Shown: positions 1-7,635, counted from the stretch's first letter. The stretch is 18,883 bases of DNA from an uncultured Chromatiaceae bacterium (GCA_946482615.1 CAMLSF010000065.1:1-18883); one strand, 5' to 3'. Program-made: numbers and translations. The notes: generated by a model not told the origin, from the sequence alone.

Positions 1-127
1 TACGTTCTACGTCTTTTGCCCCTTCAGCTTCCTGTGCAACTACTGCACCGGTGAAGACAGCTGTGGAAGCTGCACCAAAAGCAACTGCTAAACGCACTGC
101 TTTTGACAATTTATTATTTGTAAACAT
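1..127 (-). CDS. TonB-dependent receptor, N-terminal fragment
   Basis: Only the first 42 codons are inside the window; the gene runs off the left edge. The start ATG (125-127 on the plus strand) is preceded by a GGGAG ribosome site about 8 bases upstream. The product begins MFTNNKLSKAVRLAVAF, a basic n-region followed by an Ala/Val/Gly-rich hydrophobic stretch, with a probable signal peptidase I site after VVA and before QEAEG. The visible end, KDVER, is where Alteromonadales TonB-dependent outer-membrane receptors usually enter the TonB-box/plug segment (VERI-VTGSR). If so, the protein is an outer-membrane transporter for a siderophore, carbohydrate or peptide; the substrate cannot be told from the fragment. 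Seen: signal peptide and start. Inferred: receptor identity. Confidence 0.72.
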   Translation of the reverse strand, partial: MFTNNKLSKAVRLAVAFGAASTAVFTGAVVAQEAEGAKDVER

Positions 128-556
128 GTTTTATTCTCCCTGGACCACTATCTAGTGATTCTATTTTTACGATGACCAACCTTTGCGGCGATTGGAACTC
201 CGGAACTTTTCGCAATCGAGGTGGACCCCGAAAACAACGACCCGATAATAAACGCAATTTTTCAACGTGGTCAACAGCTTTTACGGAACAAATTACATCA
301 GGTGTTGTCAACGGGCTCGGCAATCCAGGCTTTTTACATCGATGATGGTGAAAAGCAGCAACATAATTTAAGTTTTCGTCTCAATTTTCGCCCCAAACAG
401 CTCAATCCAACACCAATACAAGATTAATTTTTAACCAATTCGGTAATTCAATGAGATTTATCGCAAAATTCCGTAAACTTAACTCTACGCCCTATAAATT
501 AGTTTTTTTCATTTATTTACCACTTAAAACCTCAGTTTTTCACCTAAATATCAAGA
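128..556. other. Intergenic region between divergent genes
   Basis: This stretch separates the leftward receptor gene from the rightward helicase operon. I see no convincing gene in it: the open frames on either strand lack a ribosome site and resemble no family I know. It becomes AT-rich toward the right end. It should contain the promoter of the leftward gene, but I found no hexamer pair good enough to call. The promoter and LexA-like box of the rightward operon lie just beyond it (557-607). Confidence 0.5.
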
Positions 557-585
557 TTGCGCTTAAGTTCTGGCTGACTTATCAT
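557..585 (+). promoter_or_regulatory. Predicted sigma70 promoter of the dinG operon
   Basis: TTGCGC (557-562), a 17-base spacer and TATCAT (580-585) give a plausible -35/-10 pair. The -10 differs from TATAAT at one base and the -35 is weak. Transcription would begin near 592, leaving about 24 bases before the ATG at 616. That placement argues against the longer reading frame opening at 451, whose first codons would lie upstream of the transcript. Confidence 0.45.
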
Positions 586-591
586 AAAACC

Positions 592-607
592 CTGTTTTTT
601 TATCCAG
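592..607 (+). promoter_or_regulatory. Candidate LexA (SOS) box before dinG
   Basis: CTGT-N8-CCAG with an AT-only spacer differs from the gammaproteobacterial LexA consensus CTGT-N8-ACAG at a single position. It overlaps the predicted transcription start and sits 8 bases before the start codon. E. coli dinG (damage-inducible gene G) is a known LexA target, so the position fits. The second half-site is imperfect, so binding is an inference. Confidence 0.5.
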
Positions 608-615
608 ATGTTTTA

Positions 616-2667
616 ATGCTTACTGATGCTTTAAAAAACCAAATCCGTGACATTCATCAGCAGCTCAAAAGCAATCTGACGAATTATCAGCCTCGTCCGG
701 GGCAAAATAAAATGGTGGCCGAAATAGCCAATACCTTAGCGGGCAGCTACCACAGTTATGACAGAACTTTGTTGGTAGAAGCAGGCACTGGCACAGGCAA
801 ATCGCTCGCTTATTTAATGGCGGCCATCCCTTTTGCGTTAAAGCAGAAAAAAACACTGGTCATAGCGACTGCGACAGTGGCTTTGCAAGAACAGCTGGTG
901 CAAAAAGATTTACCCTTTTTCCTCAAACACAGCGGGCTGAACTTTGAGTTTTGTTTAGTCAAAGGCCGGCAACGTTATGCCTGCGTCGAAAAAATCCGCC
1001 AGCAATTGCAGCAACCCGATTTATTGCCGTTATTTCAAAGCACAGCACCCACTGCTTTATTACAGCAGTTACTGACTAACTGGCAGCAAAGGCAATGGCT
1101 GGGGGACAGGGACAGCTTAAAAGAGCCGATAGCCGATGAACATTGGTATGGCATAGCCTCAGATCCTGCCCATTGCAGTAAAGCCAATCCGGCACATCAC
1201 CAGTGTCCTTTTCATTTAGCACGGGCCGAAATAGAAGGCAGCACTGTATTAGTAGTCAATCATGCTTTGCTGTTGGCCGATTTGGATGCAGGCTCACAAA
1301 TATTGCCTGAACCCGCTGATTGTATTTATGTGATAGATGAAGCCCATCATCTGCCAGATAGCGGCCGTGATTTTTTTTCCGCTTATGCCCCACTGAGTTT
1401 TCCTGCTCAGTATCTGGAAAAGTTAAAAAAGACCACACAGCAACTGGCCGGTGTATTGCCACAGCACGGCGCCATGACCGAAGTATTAAAACTGGACGAG
1501 CTGGCAACCGACTTTTTAAAACAACTGAAACCTGTACAGCACCAGATTGAACTGAATCAGCAACTTTGGTTTGCCAAAGAGCCCCATTATCGTTTTGCGG
1601 ATGCTGTTTTGCCTGAGACTTTTGCTGCCAATGCGGATCAGTTGGCGGAACTTAGCGGTAAAGCTTTGTCTGTGGTGGAAAAACTACAGCAGTTTTTATC
1701 CGAAGCAGTGACTGAACATAAAGTGGCGACTAAGTTAGCCTTACCGCTGCAATTTGAACTCACTGCCATAGAACACAGATTTGAGCAGCAATCAGAGCTC
1801 TGGCGTTTGTATTCAGTACCTCAGCAAAAACAGGTAAATCAGGCGCGCTGGGTTAGTCTTGATCAAAAAGAACACCAGCAAAGCAGCGCCTATGCCAGCC
1901 CTTTATCGGTCAGTTTTTTACTGGACGACTTATTATTCAGTCAGGCTTTTGCCACTGTCTTGTGTTCCGCCACCTTAACCACCTTAAACAGCTTTGACTA
2001 TATCAAACAGGAGCTGGGGCTCATGCAGCACCCTGGCTTGCAAACGTTGAAAGTCGACTCACCTTTTGATTACCAACACAAAGCCAGTTTGTTATTGCCA
2101 AGAATGCAGACAGACCCCGGCAGTGACGCCTTTACCGATGAGCTAATAACAAAACTGCCACAGTACATAGACAAAAAAGCCGGTAACCTGCTGCTGTTTG
2201 CTTCTTACTGGCAAATGCAAAAAGTAGTAGAAGCATTGCGCTCTGAAGGCTGGTCTTTTTTAGTCCAGGGCGAAGCCTCCCGGCAGTCGTTGCTTGAGCT
2301 TCATGCGTTGAAAGTCAAAGCAGGGGAAGGCAGTATTTTATGTGGCACCCAGAGTTTTTCAGAAGGTCTGGATTTACCCGGCGCTTTGCTGACCAATCTG
2401 GTGATCACGAAATTACCTTTTGCTGTGCCCTCCTCTCCTTTGGAGGAAGCCTTAGCTGAAGCCATCACCAAACGTGGTGGCAATCCATTTTTACAAATGA
2501 CTGTGCCCGCCACAGCACGAAAACTGGTGCAGGCCTGTGGTAGACTGCTGCGTCAGGAAATGGATCATGGCCGTATTGTTATTTTAGACAGGCGCTTAGT
2601 GACCAAAACTTATGGTAAGGCCATGCTCAACGCCCTGCCCCCTTTTTCACGAACTATTGAAGAATAA
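616..2667 (+). CDS. dinG: DinG-family ATP-dependent DNA helicase (XPD-like)
   Basis: Superfamily 2 helicase of the XPD/DinG group (683 aa with this start; E. coli DinG is 716). DinG enzymes unwind 5'-tailed duplexes, R-loops and D-loops during repair and replication-transcription conflicts. Walker A AGTGTGKS has Lys62, the DEAH box is Asp241-His244, and motif VI is ACGRLLRQ near the C-terminus. The stretch HWYGIAS...CPFHLAR...VVNHALLLADL aligns with the Fe-S domain of E. coli DinG. Three cluster cysteines are present (Cys123, Cys187, Cys197), but the expected fourth is Pro192, in a segment one residue short (C-x4-P-x4-C against C-x4-C-x5-C). The ATG at 616 was chosen because MLTDALKNQI aligns with the E. 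coli N-terminus and the promoter lies at 557-585; the ribosome site is weak. First gene of a four-gene unit. Confidence 0.9.
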   Translation: MLTDALKNQIRDIHQQLKSNLTNYQPRPGQNKMVAEIANTLAGSYHSYDRTLLVEAGTGTGKSLAYLMAAIPFALKQKKTLVIATATVALQEQLVQKDLPFFLKHSGLNFEFCLVKGRQRYACVEKIRQQLQQPDLLPLFQSTAPTALLQQLLTNWQQRQWLGDRDSLKEPIADEHWYGIASDPAHCSKANPAHHQCPFHLARAEIEGSTVLVVNHALLLADLDAGSQILPEPADCIYVIDEAHHLPDSGRDFFSAYAPLSFPAQYLEKLKKTTQQLAGVLPQHGAMTEVLKLDELATDFLKQLKPVQHQIELNQQLWFAKEPHYRFADAVLPETFAANADQLAELSGKALSVVEKLQQFLSEAVTEHKVATKLALPLQFELTAIEHRFEQQSELWRLYSVPQQKQVNQARWVSLDQKEHQQSSAYASPLSVSFLLDDLLFSQAFATVLCSATLTTLNSFDYIKQELGLMQHPGLQTLKVDSPFDYQHKASLLLPRMQTDPGSDAFTDELITKLPQYIDKKAGNLLLFASYWQMQKVVEALRSEGWSFLVQGEASRQSLLELHALKVKAGEGSILCGTQSFSEGLDLPGALLTNLVITKLPFAVPSSPLEEALAEAITKRGGNPFLQMTVPATARKLVQACGRLLRQEMDHGRIVILDRRLVTKTYGKAMLNALPPFSRTIEE

Positions 2668-2669
2668 AA

Positions 2670-3449
2670 ATGGAATTAGGTTTAGATCTCTGGATAGTAG
2701 CAGCCTTATGCGCTGTCGCTTTGGTCGCAGGTTTTATTGATGCAGTGGCCGGAGGCGGAGGTTTACTCACAGTACCGGCACTGCTCACCGCTGGTTTACC
2801 ACCTCATCTGGTGTTAGGCACCAATAAACTGGCCGCCACTTTTGGTTCCATTACCGCATCCGTGACCTATTACAGACGCAAACTCTTTGATCCACAATTT
2901 TGGCGCACAGCGCTGATCTTCACGGCCATTGGTGCTATTTGTGGCACTTTAGTAGTGGATTTAATCAGTAAAGAATGGCTGGAACGTATTATTCCGTTTT
3001 TTATAGTGATCGCTGCTTTATATAGCCTGGTGGTAAAAATGCAGCCGGACGATCAACTCACTTTACCGGAACAAACCCCGAAGCATTTCTGGCAGCAAAG
3101 AGCCCAGGGTTTTACCTTAGGATTTTACGATGGTTTAGCAGGCCCGGGCACAGGTTCGTTTTGGATGGTGTCGACCATGGCTTTGTATAAAATCAATCTG
3201 CTATTAACCAGCGGCGTGGCGCGTTCAATGAACTGTGTCAGTAATATCTTTGCGTTGGTGACTTTTGCCTGGTTGGGTCATATTTATTGGGCTCTGGGGC
3301 TGGCGATGGGTGCTTGTTTGATGCTCGGCTCCTATTTTGGTGCCCGTTCAGCTATACGTTTTGGCAGTAAGTTTATCCGGCCGCTGTTTTTAACTATGGT
3401 ATTGGCTATTACAGTGCGCTTGTTATGGCAAGCCTGGAGTAATGGATGA
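2670..3449 (+). CDS. TSUP-family (TauE/SafE, YfcA-like) membrane permease
   Basis: A 259-residue polytopic inner-membrane protein of the TSUP family (PF01925), close in length to E. coli YfcA (269). It has about eight hydrophobic segments and the family's duplicated signature: GFIDAVAGGGG at about residues 21-31 in the first half and GFYDGLAGPGTG from residue 151 in the second. The family exports or imports sulfur-containing organic anions such as sulfite, sulfoacetate and taurine, but YfcA itself has no firm substrate. The ATG lies two bases after the helicase stop, and its own stop overlaps the next start as ATGA, so translation is probably coupled. No sulfur-metabolism gene is nearby, so I would not assign a substrate. 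Confidence 0.88.
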   Translation: MELGLDLWIVAALCAVALVAGFIDAVAGGGGLLTVPALLTAGLPPHLVLGTNKLAATFGSITASVTYYRRKLFDPQFWRTALIFTAIGAICGTLVVDLISKEWLERIIPFFIVIAALYSLVVKMQPDDQLTLPEQTPKHFWQQRAQGFTLGFYDGLAGPGTGSFWMVSTMALYKINLLLTSGVARSMNCVSNIFALVTFAWLGHIYWALGLAMGACLMLGSYFGARSAIRFGSKFIRPLFLTMVLAITVRLLWQAWSNG

Positions 3450-4036
3450 AAGACTTATTGGCTGCATTAGAGCAACAACTGAAGCAGCTGACCCAACAAG
3501 CCAAAACCATAGATGCTAAACAAAGCAGCTGGCAACAAAAAGCCTGGTTTGACAGCGACTTGTTTCAATCGCACTCACCTTTTTTAACCGACTATGTGCT
3601 CGAAGCTGAAGCCATGCTCAAACGGCTGAAAACCAGCACAGAGCAGCGCAGTAGCTCAGCACAGGCTTTAGCCGCTAAACTCAGTGCCCAAATTCAGGCT
3701 TTAAGCCGGGCTTTTCAAACCAAAGACTTACGTTATTTGCCCGGCAAAGGTAAGAAACGCACTGCATCCCCTAATGCGTCAGAACAAGCTCAGGCTATGG
3801 TGGGGCAATTACGCCGCTCCACTCAGGAGTTGTATCAGCAGCTGTCTGAATATCAGGGTTATGAACGACGTTTGCTGGATATGCTGGAACTGGAACAACG
3901 CCAGTTGTCCGGTGGATCAGCCGACACCAGTGCCGACAGAGTGCTGGCCATTCATGCCCGTTTAGGCCGTTGCCGTAAAGCCATCAGTGAATTAGAGGTA
4001 GAAATTCAGTGGTCCGAACAAAACCGCCGGGGCTGA
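3446..4036 (+). CDS. priC: Primosomal replication protein N'' (PriC)
   Basis: A 196-residue, mostly helical, Gln/Leu/Lys-rich protein matching PriC, which binds SSB-coated stalled forks and helps reload DnaB in PriA-independent replication restart. The diagnostic segments are FDSDLFQ near the N-terminus (E. coli FDRHLFQ), YERRLLDML in the C-terminal half (E. coli FERRLREMV) and ARLGRCRKAISELE near the end (E. coli ARLARCRHALEKIE). The start ATG overlaps the TSUP stop by 4 bases, and the end overlaps the deacetylase gene by 28. Sharing a transcript with a DinG-type helicase makes functional sense, since both act at damaged or stalled forks. PriC is poorly conserved, but the three motif blocks make the call secure. 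Confidence 0.88.
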   Translation: MKDLLAALEQQLKQLTQQAKTIDAKQSSWQQKAWFDSDLFQSHSPFLTDYVLEAEAMLKRLKTSTEQRSSSAQALAAKLSAQIQALSRAFQTKDLRYLPGKGKKRTASPNASEQAQAMVGQLRRSTQELYQQLSEYQGYERRLLDMLELEQRQLSGGSADTSADRVLAIHARLGRCRKAISELEVEIQWSEQNRRG

Positions 4037-4968
4037 TTTATCATCCGATTTACAGCCAGCTCGAGCTGCCTTTTAAACACCGTTATCCTATAGGGAAATA
4101 CCGGGCTTTGTATCAGGCTTTATTAGAGCTGGGTGTACCTGATGAACTCTTCACTTCTTCTCAAATCGCCAGCCCTGAGCAGTTACTCTCTGTCCATGAT
4201 CCCCTATACGCCGAACAGTTAATGTCCGGCCAACTGGATCATAAGGCGATGCGCCGTATAGGTTTTCCCTGGTCAGAGCAATTAGTGACCCGCTCTTTAA
4301 CCTCGGTTGGTGGCACAGTGCAAACAGTGCAGCTTGCTTTGCAACAAGGTTTAGCTTTGCATTTAAGTGGCGGTTATCACCATGCCTTTGCTGGTGAAGG
4401 CAGTGGTTTTTGCTTATTTAATGATTTAGCTGTGGCAGCCCGTTATGCCCTGACTCAGGGCCTGGATAAAGTGCTGATCTTTGATTGTGATGTGCATCAG
4501 GGCGATGGCACTGCGGCGATATTTGCCGATGAACCTGCTGTAGTTACCGCCTCTTTACATGGCGAAAAAAACTTTCCGGCCCGTAAACAGCAGTCCAGCT
4601 GGGATTTAGGTTTGCCCACAGCCTGTACGGACGACGAGTATCTGGATGCAGTGCAACAAAGCCTGGATTATTTATTGCGTATTCATCAGCCGGATTTAGT
4701 GATTTACGATGCAGGCATCGACATTCATCAGCAGGATGATTTAGGTCTGTTGCATATCAGCACAGCAGGAGTGGCCAAACGGGATTGGTATGTATTAAGC
4801 GAATGTCACAAGCGCAACATTCCGGTAGCAGCAGTGATAGGCGGAGGTTATCAGCGGGATCTTGAGGCCTTAACTCAAATTCATCTGCAACTGTTTTATG
4901 CCGCCTTTGAGCTCAGCGGTATGAAATTGCCTGATACAGAAAACTGGTTTCATGCTCTTCGTACCTGA
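4009..4968 (+). CDS. Histone deacetylase-family zinc amidohydrolase
   Basis: A 319-residue arginase-fold protein of the bacterial histone deacetylase/acetoin-utilization/APAH superfamily, which removes acyl groups from lysines, polyamines or other amines. The catalytic machinery is complete: the His124-His125 pair in GGYHHAF, zinc ligands Asp161 and His163 in DCDVHQGDG, Asp238 in DAGID, and the transition-state Tyr281 in GGGY. The start is the GTG at 4009, inside priC. AGAGG ends about 10 bases upstream, and LIYHPIYSQLELP follows at the usual distance for the family; no ATG fits. It is the last gene of the dinG-TSUP-priC unit. The physiological substrate cannot be read from sequence. Confidence 0.9.
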   Translation: MVRTKPPGLIYHPIYSQLELPFKHRYPIGKYRALYQALLELGVPDELFTSSQIASPEQLLSVHDPLYAEQLMSGQLDHKAMRRIGFPWSEQLVTRSLTSVGGTVQTVQLALQQGLALHLSGGYHHAFAGEGSGFCLFNDLAVAARYALTQGLDKVLIFDCDVHQGDGTAAIFADEPAVVTASLHGEKNFPARKQQSSWDLGLPTACTDDEYLDAVQQSLDYLLRIHQPDLVIYDAGIDIHQQDDLGLLHISTAGVAKRDWYVLSECHKRNIPVAAVIGGGYQRDLEALTQIHLQLFYAAFELSGMKLPDTENWFHALRT

Positions 4969-4978
4969 ATTGAACGAC

Positions 4979-4999
4979 AGGCGAGGATAAACCCCGCCT
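4979..4999. terminator. Hairpin between convergent HDAC and TDO genes
   Basis: Arms 4979-4986 (AGGCGAGG) and 4992-4999 (CCCCGCCT) pair over 8 positions with one mismatch around a 5-base loop. It lies between two converging stop codons, where a shared terminator is expected, but neither strand shows a clear U-run, so this is only a candidate. Confidence 0.35.
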
Positions 5000-5006
5000 C
5001 TACAAT

Positions 5007-6110
5007 TTAAATCTGCTGTGCGCCTGAGAAATAAAACCCCAGTTGTTTACGCACCGCCAAAGGCAGTTCAGGTAAATCTGATTTTGGCAGCAGGAAAGTC
5101 GCCATATGGAATAAGTCGGTAAAAATGCGGTTTTTTTCCGTGGTGCGTTTTAAATAGTCATGGCCAGAAGAACCGCCCGTACCAATCTTGGTTCCTAACA
5201 TACGCTGCACCATCATGGCGTGTTTGTAACGCCAAATTGTCATGTTTTCGTCTATTTCTGTCAGGCACGTCAGTACCTGAAATGGCAGGTTAAACACAGG
5301 TTCTTCCTGATATAGGGTAATAAATAAAGCGGCTAACATAGCGCGCTGGCTTAAGCGGAAGCTGCCTTGTTGCTGCAGTTCAGCGTATTTGTCTTTATCC
5401 AGCAAAGCGGCAAACTTAGCTCTGGTGTTGACGATTTCTTTCAGCTGCATTTCCCGTTCATGTTCGGCAATCTGCTCTATCGACAGCACAGTGCTTTCAT
5501 CTTCGTTCAGCATTTGTTCTGTAGCGCTCTGGTACATCTGCCAGAAGCTAAAATCGCCAAACTGTAAAAACGGCATACGCTCCAGCCATTTTTCGACTTG
5601 TTCAAATAAACTTGGCTGAGTTTCCAGGCCTTCTAAAAACAGCCGGTCTTTTTCATTTAAGCGGCTGTAAAAGGAGTTTTTATCAAAGTCGATACGGTAT
5701 TCACTTTTTAAGCCCAGACCAATTTCCAGCATTTTAAACTGCACGCTCTGAAAACCAGAAGCTGGCACTAAATAATCGCGGAACGACATAAAGTCCTGTG
5801 GTGTCATGGTTTCCATCACACCAATTTGCTGGTTCATTAACTGCTGAATGGTAATAACCCGTTTGAGCTTATGCACTACCCCTGTTAATTGCTGATCTTT
5901 GACTTCATCGCCGGCAAAAACAGCTAATACCGCCTTAAGTTCATGCAGTACCTGCTTAAACCAGAGTTCATAGACCTGATGCACCACAATAAACAGAGTT
6001 TCATCATGGGCCTCATTGGCATACTTCGCACTTTCAGGCGCCTGGGCTGTTAAAATTTTATCCAGTTGCAGGTAGTCACCGTAGTAACAAGGGGTTGTAT
6101 TCTTTTGCAT
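5007..6110 (-). CDS. Tryptophan 2,3-dioxygenase family heme protein
   Basis: A 367-residue cytosolic heme enzyme that opens the indole ring of L-tryptophan with O2 to give N-formylkynurenine, the first step of the kynurenine pathway. Active-site landmarks match characterised TDOs: FIVVHQVYELWFKQ with distal His44, RDYLVPASGFQS with the Arg that binds the substrate carboxylate, RYKHAMMVQRM with proximal heme ligand His297, and GTGGSSGHDYL with the substrate-binding loop. It is longer than the compact Xanthomonas enzyme (about 298 aa) and nearer the animal enzymes. No kynurenine formamidase, kynureninase or 3-hydroxyanthranilate gene is in the window. The gene is monocistronic and divergent from comFB. 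The ribosome site is weak. Confidence 0.93.
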   Translation of the reverse strand: MQKNTTPCYYGDYLQLDKILTAQAPESAKYANEAHDETLFIVVHQVYELWFKQVLHELKAVLAVFAGDEVKDQQLTGVVHKLKRVITIQQLMNQQIGVMETMTPQDFMSFRDYLVPASGFQSVQFKMLEIGLGLKSEYRIDFDKNSFYSRLNEKDRLFLEGLETQPSLFEQVEKWLERMPFLQFGDFSFWQMYQSATEQMLNEDESTVLSIEQIAEHEREMQLKEIVNTRAKFAALLDKDKYAELQQQGSFRLSQRAMLAALFITLYQEEPVFNLPFQVLTCLTEIDENMTIWRYKHAMMVQRMLGTKIGTGGSSGHDYLKRTTEKNRIFTDLFHMATFLLPKSDLPELPLAVRKQLGFYFSGAQQI

Positions 6111-6150
6111 TTTCTAATCTTAGGCAAAGGCCTGTTGTTTTGACCGCGCC

Positions 6151-6159
6151 ATTCTACCA
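6151..6159 (-). promoter_or_regulatory. Possible extended -10 promoter of the TDO gene
   Basis: Read on the minus strand this is TGGTAGAAT, an extended -10 (TGn plus a hexamer one base off TATAAT). The start would be near 6144, about 34 bases before the ATG. No good -35 accompanies it, which extended -10 promoters tolerate. Confidence 0.35.
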
Positions 6160-6172
6160 GTACAACCTGAAG

Positions 6173-6200
6173 TTAACATCTGCTGGTAGCGTTTTATAAC
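6173..6200 (+). promoter_or_regulatory. Predicted promoter of the comFB-ybaM genes
   Basis: TTAACA (6173-6178), a 16-base spacer and TATAAC (6195-6200) each differ from consensus at one base. Initiation near 6207 would give a leader of about 64 bases ending in the AAGGAG ribosome site before 6271. Confidence 0.5.
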
Positions 6201-6270
6201 CGAACTGATTATGCTTAAGCGAAGTAACAAGCGGCCAGAGCACAAAGTTCAGGCACCCAAGGAGTAACAG

Positions 6271-6540
6271 ATGAAGTTAGATGACGATATCCATAACTAT
6301 TACGAAAAACTTCTGTTGGACCATTTAGTTGAGCTGCGTTTGGATAATGAGTACGACACTGAGTATCTGGCCGATTTATGCTGCATAGTGCTCAATCAGT
6401 TACCGCCTAAATATATTCGTTATGAAGTGGATATGGCGTTTTACCTGCCTCAGACTGAACGTTTTGAAATGGTGATGAAAGTGCGTGAAGCCGTAAGCAA
6501 AGCCAAAGCCTTCTTAGACACCCAACGTGACAAAAACTAA
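6271..6540 (+). CDS. ComFB-domain protein
   Basis: An 89-residue acidic, soluble protein matching the late-competence ComFB domain (PF10719). It has the IHNYYEKLLLDHL opening helix, the short DLCCIVLNQLPPKYIRY core in which Asp-x-x-x-x-x-LN-x-LPP-x-Y is the family signature, and a helical tail. ComFB was named from a Bacillus subtilis competence operon but is not itself essential for uptake. Related proteins in cyanobacteria have been reported to bind cyclic dinucleotides, so a signalling role is possible here; that is inference. AAGGAG lies 8 bases before the ATG, giving a strong start. Its last codons overlap the GTG start of the ybaM-family gene by 14 bases, so the two are probably translationally coupled. 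Confidence 0.85.
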   Translation: MKLDDDIHNYYEKLLLDHLVELRLDNEYDTEYLADLCCIVLNQLPPKYIRYEVDMAFYLPQTERFEMVMKVREAVSKAKAFLDTQRDKN

Positions 6541-6706
6541 AGCTCCGGCTTTATCTGATGCACCTCTTGAAGTGCAACTGGCAGTAGAACTGATCCTGTT
6601 GCTGGAGCAACAGGATTTACCAGCAGAAACAGTGCTGTCGGCCCTGAGCATAGTGCAACAGGATTTCCGGAAGAAACTTACAAAACCTGTTCATCCAACT
6701 GACTAA
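6527..6706 (+). CDS. ybaM: YbaM-family (DUF2496) small protein, GTG start
   Basis: A 59-residue protein read from the GTG at 6527, overlapping the end of the ComFB gene by 14 bases. Its core aligns almost without gaps to E. coli YbaM (53 aa): APLEVQLAVELILLLEQQ against APDDVKLAVDLIVLLEEN, then LPAETVLSALSIVQQDFRKK against [20 protein letters not shown]. YbaM is a small helical protein of unknown function. In E. coli its gene lies beside priC, and priC is about 2.5 kb upstream here, so a remnant of that neighbourhood may persist. No in-frame ATG fits and there is no clear ribosome site, consistent with reinitiation after comFB. It is short enough for an annotation pipeline to miss. Confidence 0.85.
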   Translation: MTKTKAPALSDAPLEVQLAVELILLLEQQDLPAETVLSALSIVQQDFRKKLTKPVHPTD

Positions 6707-6729
6707 ATTCTGATGTTTTCTGAGGCCTT

Positions 6730-7635
6730 ATGCTGACCCATTCCATTACCTTGTATCTGGCCACCGTCTTGATCTGGGGTTCGACCTTTTTTGCCATTAA
6801 GTTTCAGCTTGGCGATGTGCCGGAAATGTGGTCCATTGCCTATCGTTTTGGTTTAGCGGCCCTCTTGCTTTGGTTTTGGTGTCTGTGGCGCAAACTGCCA
6901 CTGCGTTTTAGTCGCAGCCAGCATGGCTGGATGGCACTGCAGGGCTTGTTTTTGTTCTGTTTAAATTACCTGCTGATTTACCTGGCCACTTCAGATTTAA
7001 CCAGCGGCCTGATTGCAGTGGTATTTTCCGGCATAGTGCTGATGAATATCCTCAATGGCGCTTTATTTTTTGGCCGCCCTATCGAAATGAAAACTCTGCT
7101 GGGAGCTTTGTTGGGCATCCTCGGTATAGCTTTTGTGTTCTGGCCTGAACTGGCGGGATTAGAGAGTAACGGCTCAGCCTTTTGGGGTTTAGTGCTGAGT
7201 ATTGCCGGTACTTACATCGCTTCACTTGGCAATATGCTTTCATCCAAAAATCAACAGCAGCAGTTGCCTGTAGTACAAAGTAATGTGTTTGGTATGACCT
7301 ACGGCGCGGCGATGATGGCAATTTTAGCTTTAGTGCAAGGCATTATGCCGGTGTTTGATACCAGCCTTAGTTTTAATTTGTCGCTGTTGTACCTGTCATT
7401 ATTTGGCTCGGTGTTAGCCTTTGGAGCCTATCTGACGCTGGTGGGTCGCATAGGGCCGGCCAAAGCAGCTTACACTATGGTGCTCTTCCCTATAGTGGCT
7501 TTAGGCATATCTACTATTTTTGAAAACTACCATTGGAGCTGGTTTGCACTTATTGGTGTTTGTATAGTGGCTTTGGGTAATTTGATTATCTTAGTCCCAA
7601 CAGCCCAGCTTAAACGTCTGCTCAGACTTTCATAA
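6730..7635 (+). CDS. EamA/DMT-family inner-membrane transporter
   Basis: A 301-residue protein with about ten transmembrane helices in two EamA repeats (drug/metabolite transporter superfamily). The N-terminal LIWGSTFFAIKFQLGDVPEMW is typical of the first EamA helix, the second repeat begins near GLVLSIAGTYIASLGN, and a positively charged tail (QLKRLLRLS) follows the last helix. Members export amino acids, sugars or drugs, or import small metabolites; substrate cannot be inferred from sequence. TGAGG lies 7 bases before the ATG. It follows the ybaM gene by 23 bases and may share its transcript. Confidence 0.88.
   Translation: MLTHSITLYLATVLIWGSTFFAIKFQLGDVPEMWSIAYRFGLAALLLWFWCLWRKLPLRFSRSQHGWMALQGLFLFCLNYLLIYLATSDLTSGLIAVVFSGIVLMNILNGALFFGRPIEMKTLLGALLGILGIAFVFWPELAGLESNGSAFWGLVLSIAGTYIASLGNMLSSKNQQQQLPVVQSNVFGMTYGAAMMAILALVQGIMPVFDTSLSFNLSLLYLSLFGSVLAFGAYLTLVGRIGPAKAAYTMVLFPIVALGISTIFENYHWSWFALIGVCIVALGNLIILVPTAQLKRLLRLS

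Noticed and set aside
221..427. Open frame of 68 codons on the plus strand before the dinG operon
   Set aside because: No ribosome site, no family resemblance, and it lies in a region that should hold the leftward gene's promoter.
451..615. 55-codon N-terminal extension of the DinG-family helicase
   Set aside because: The extension is AT-rich, is not homologous to DinG, and would precede the predicted promoter; the ATG at 616 aligns with the E. coli N-terminus.
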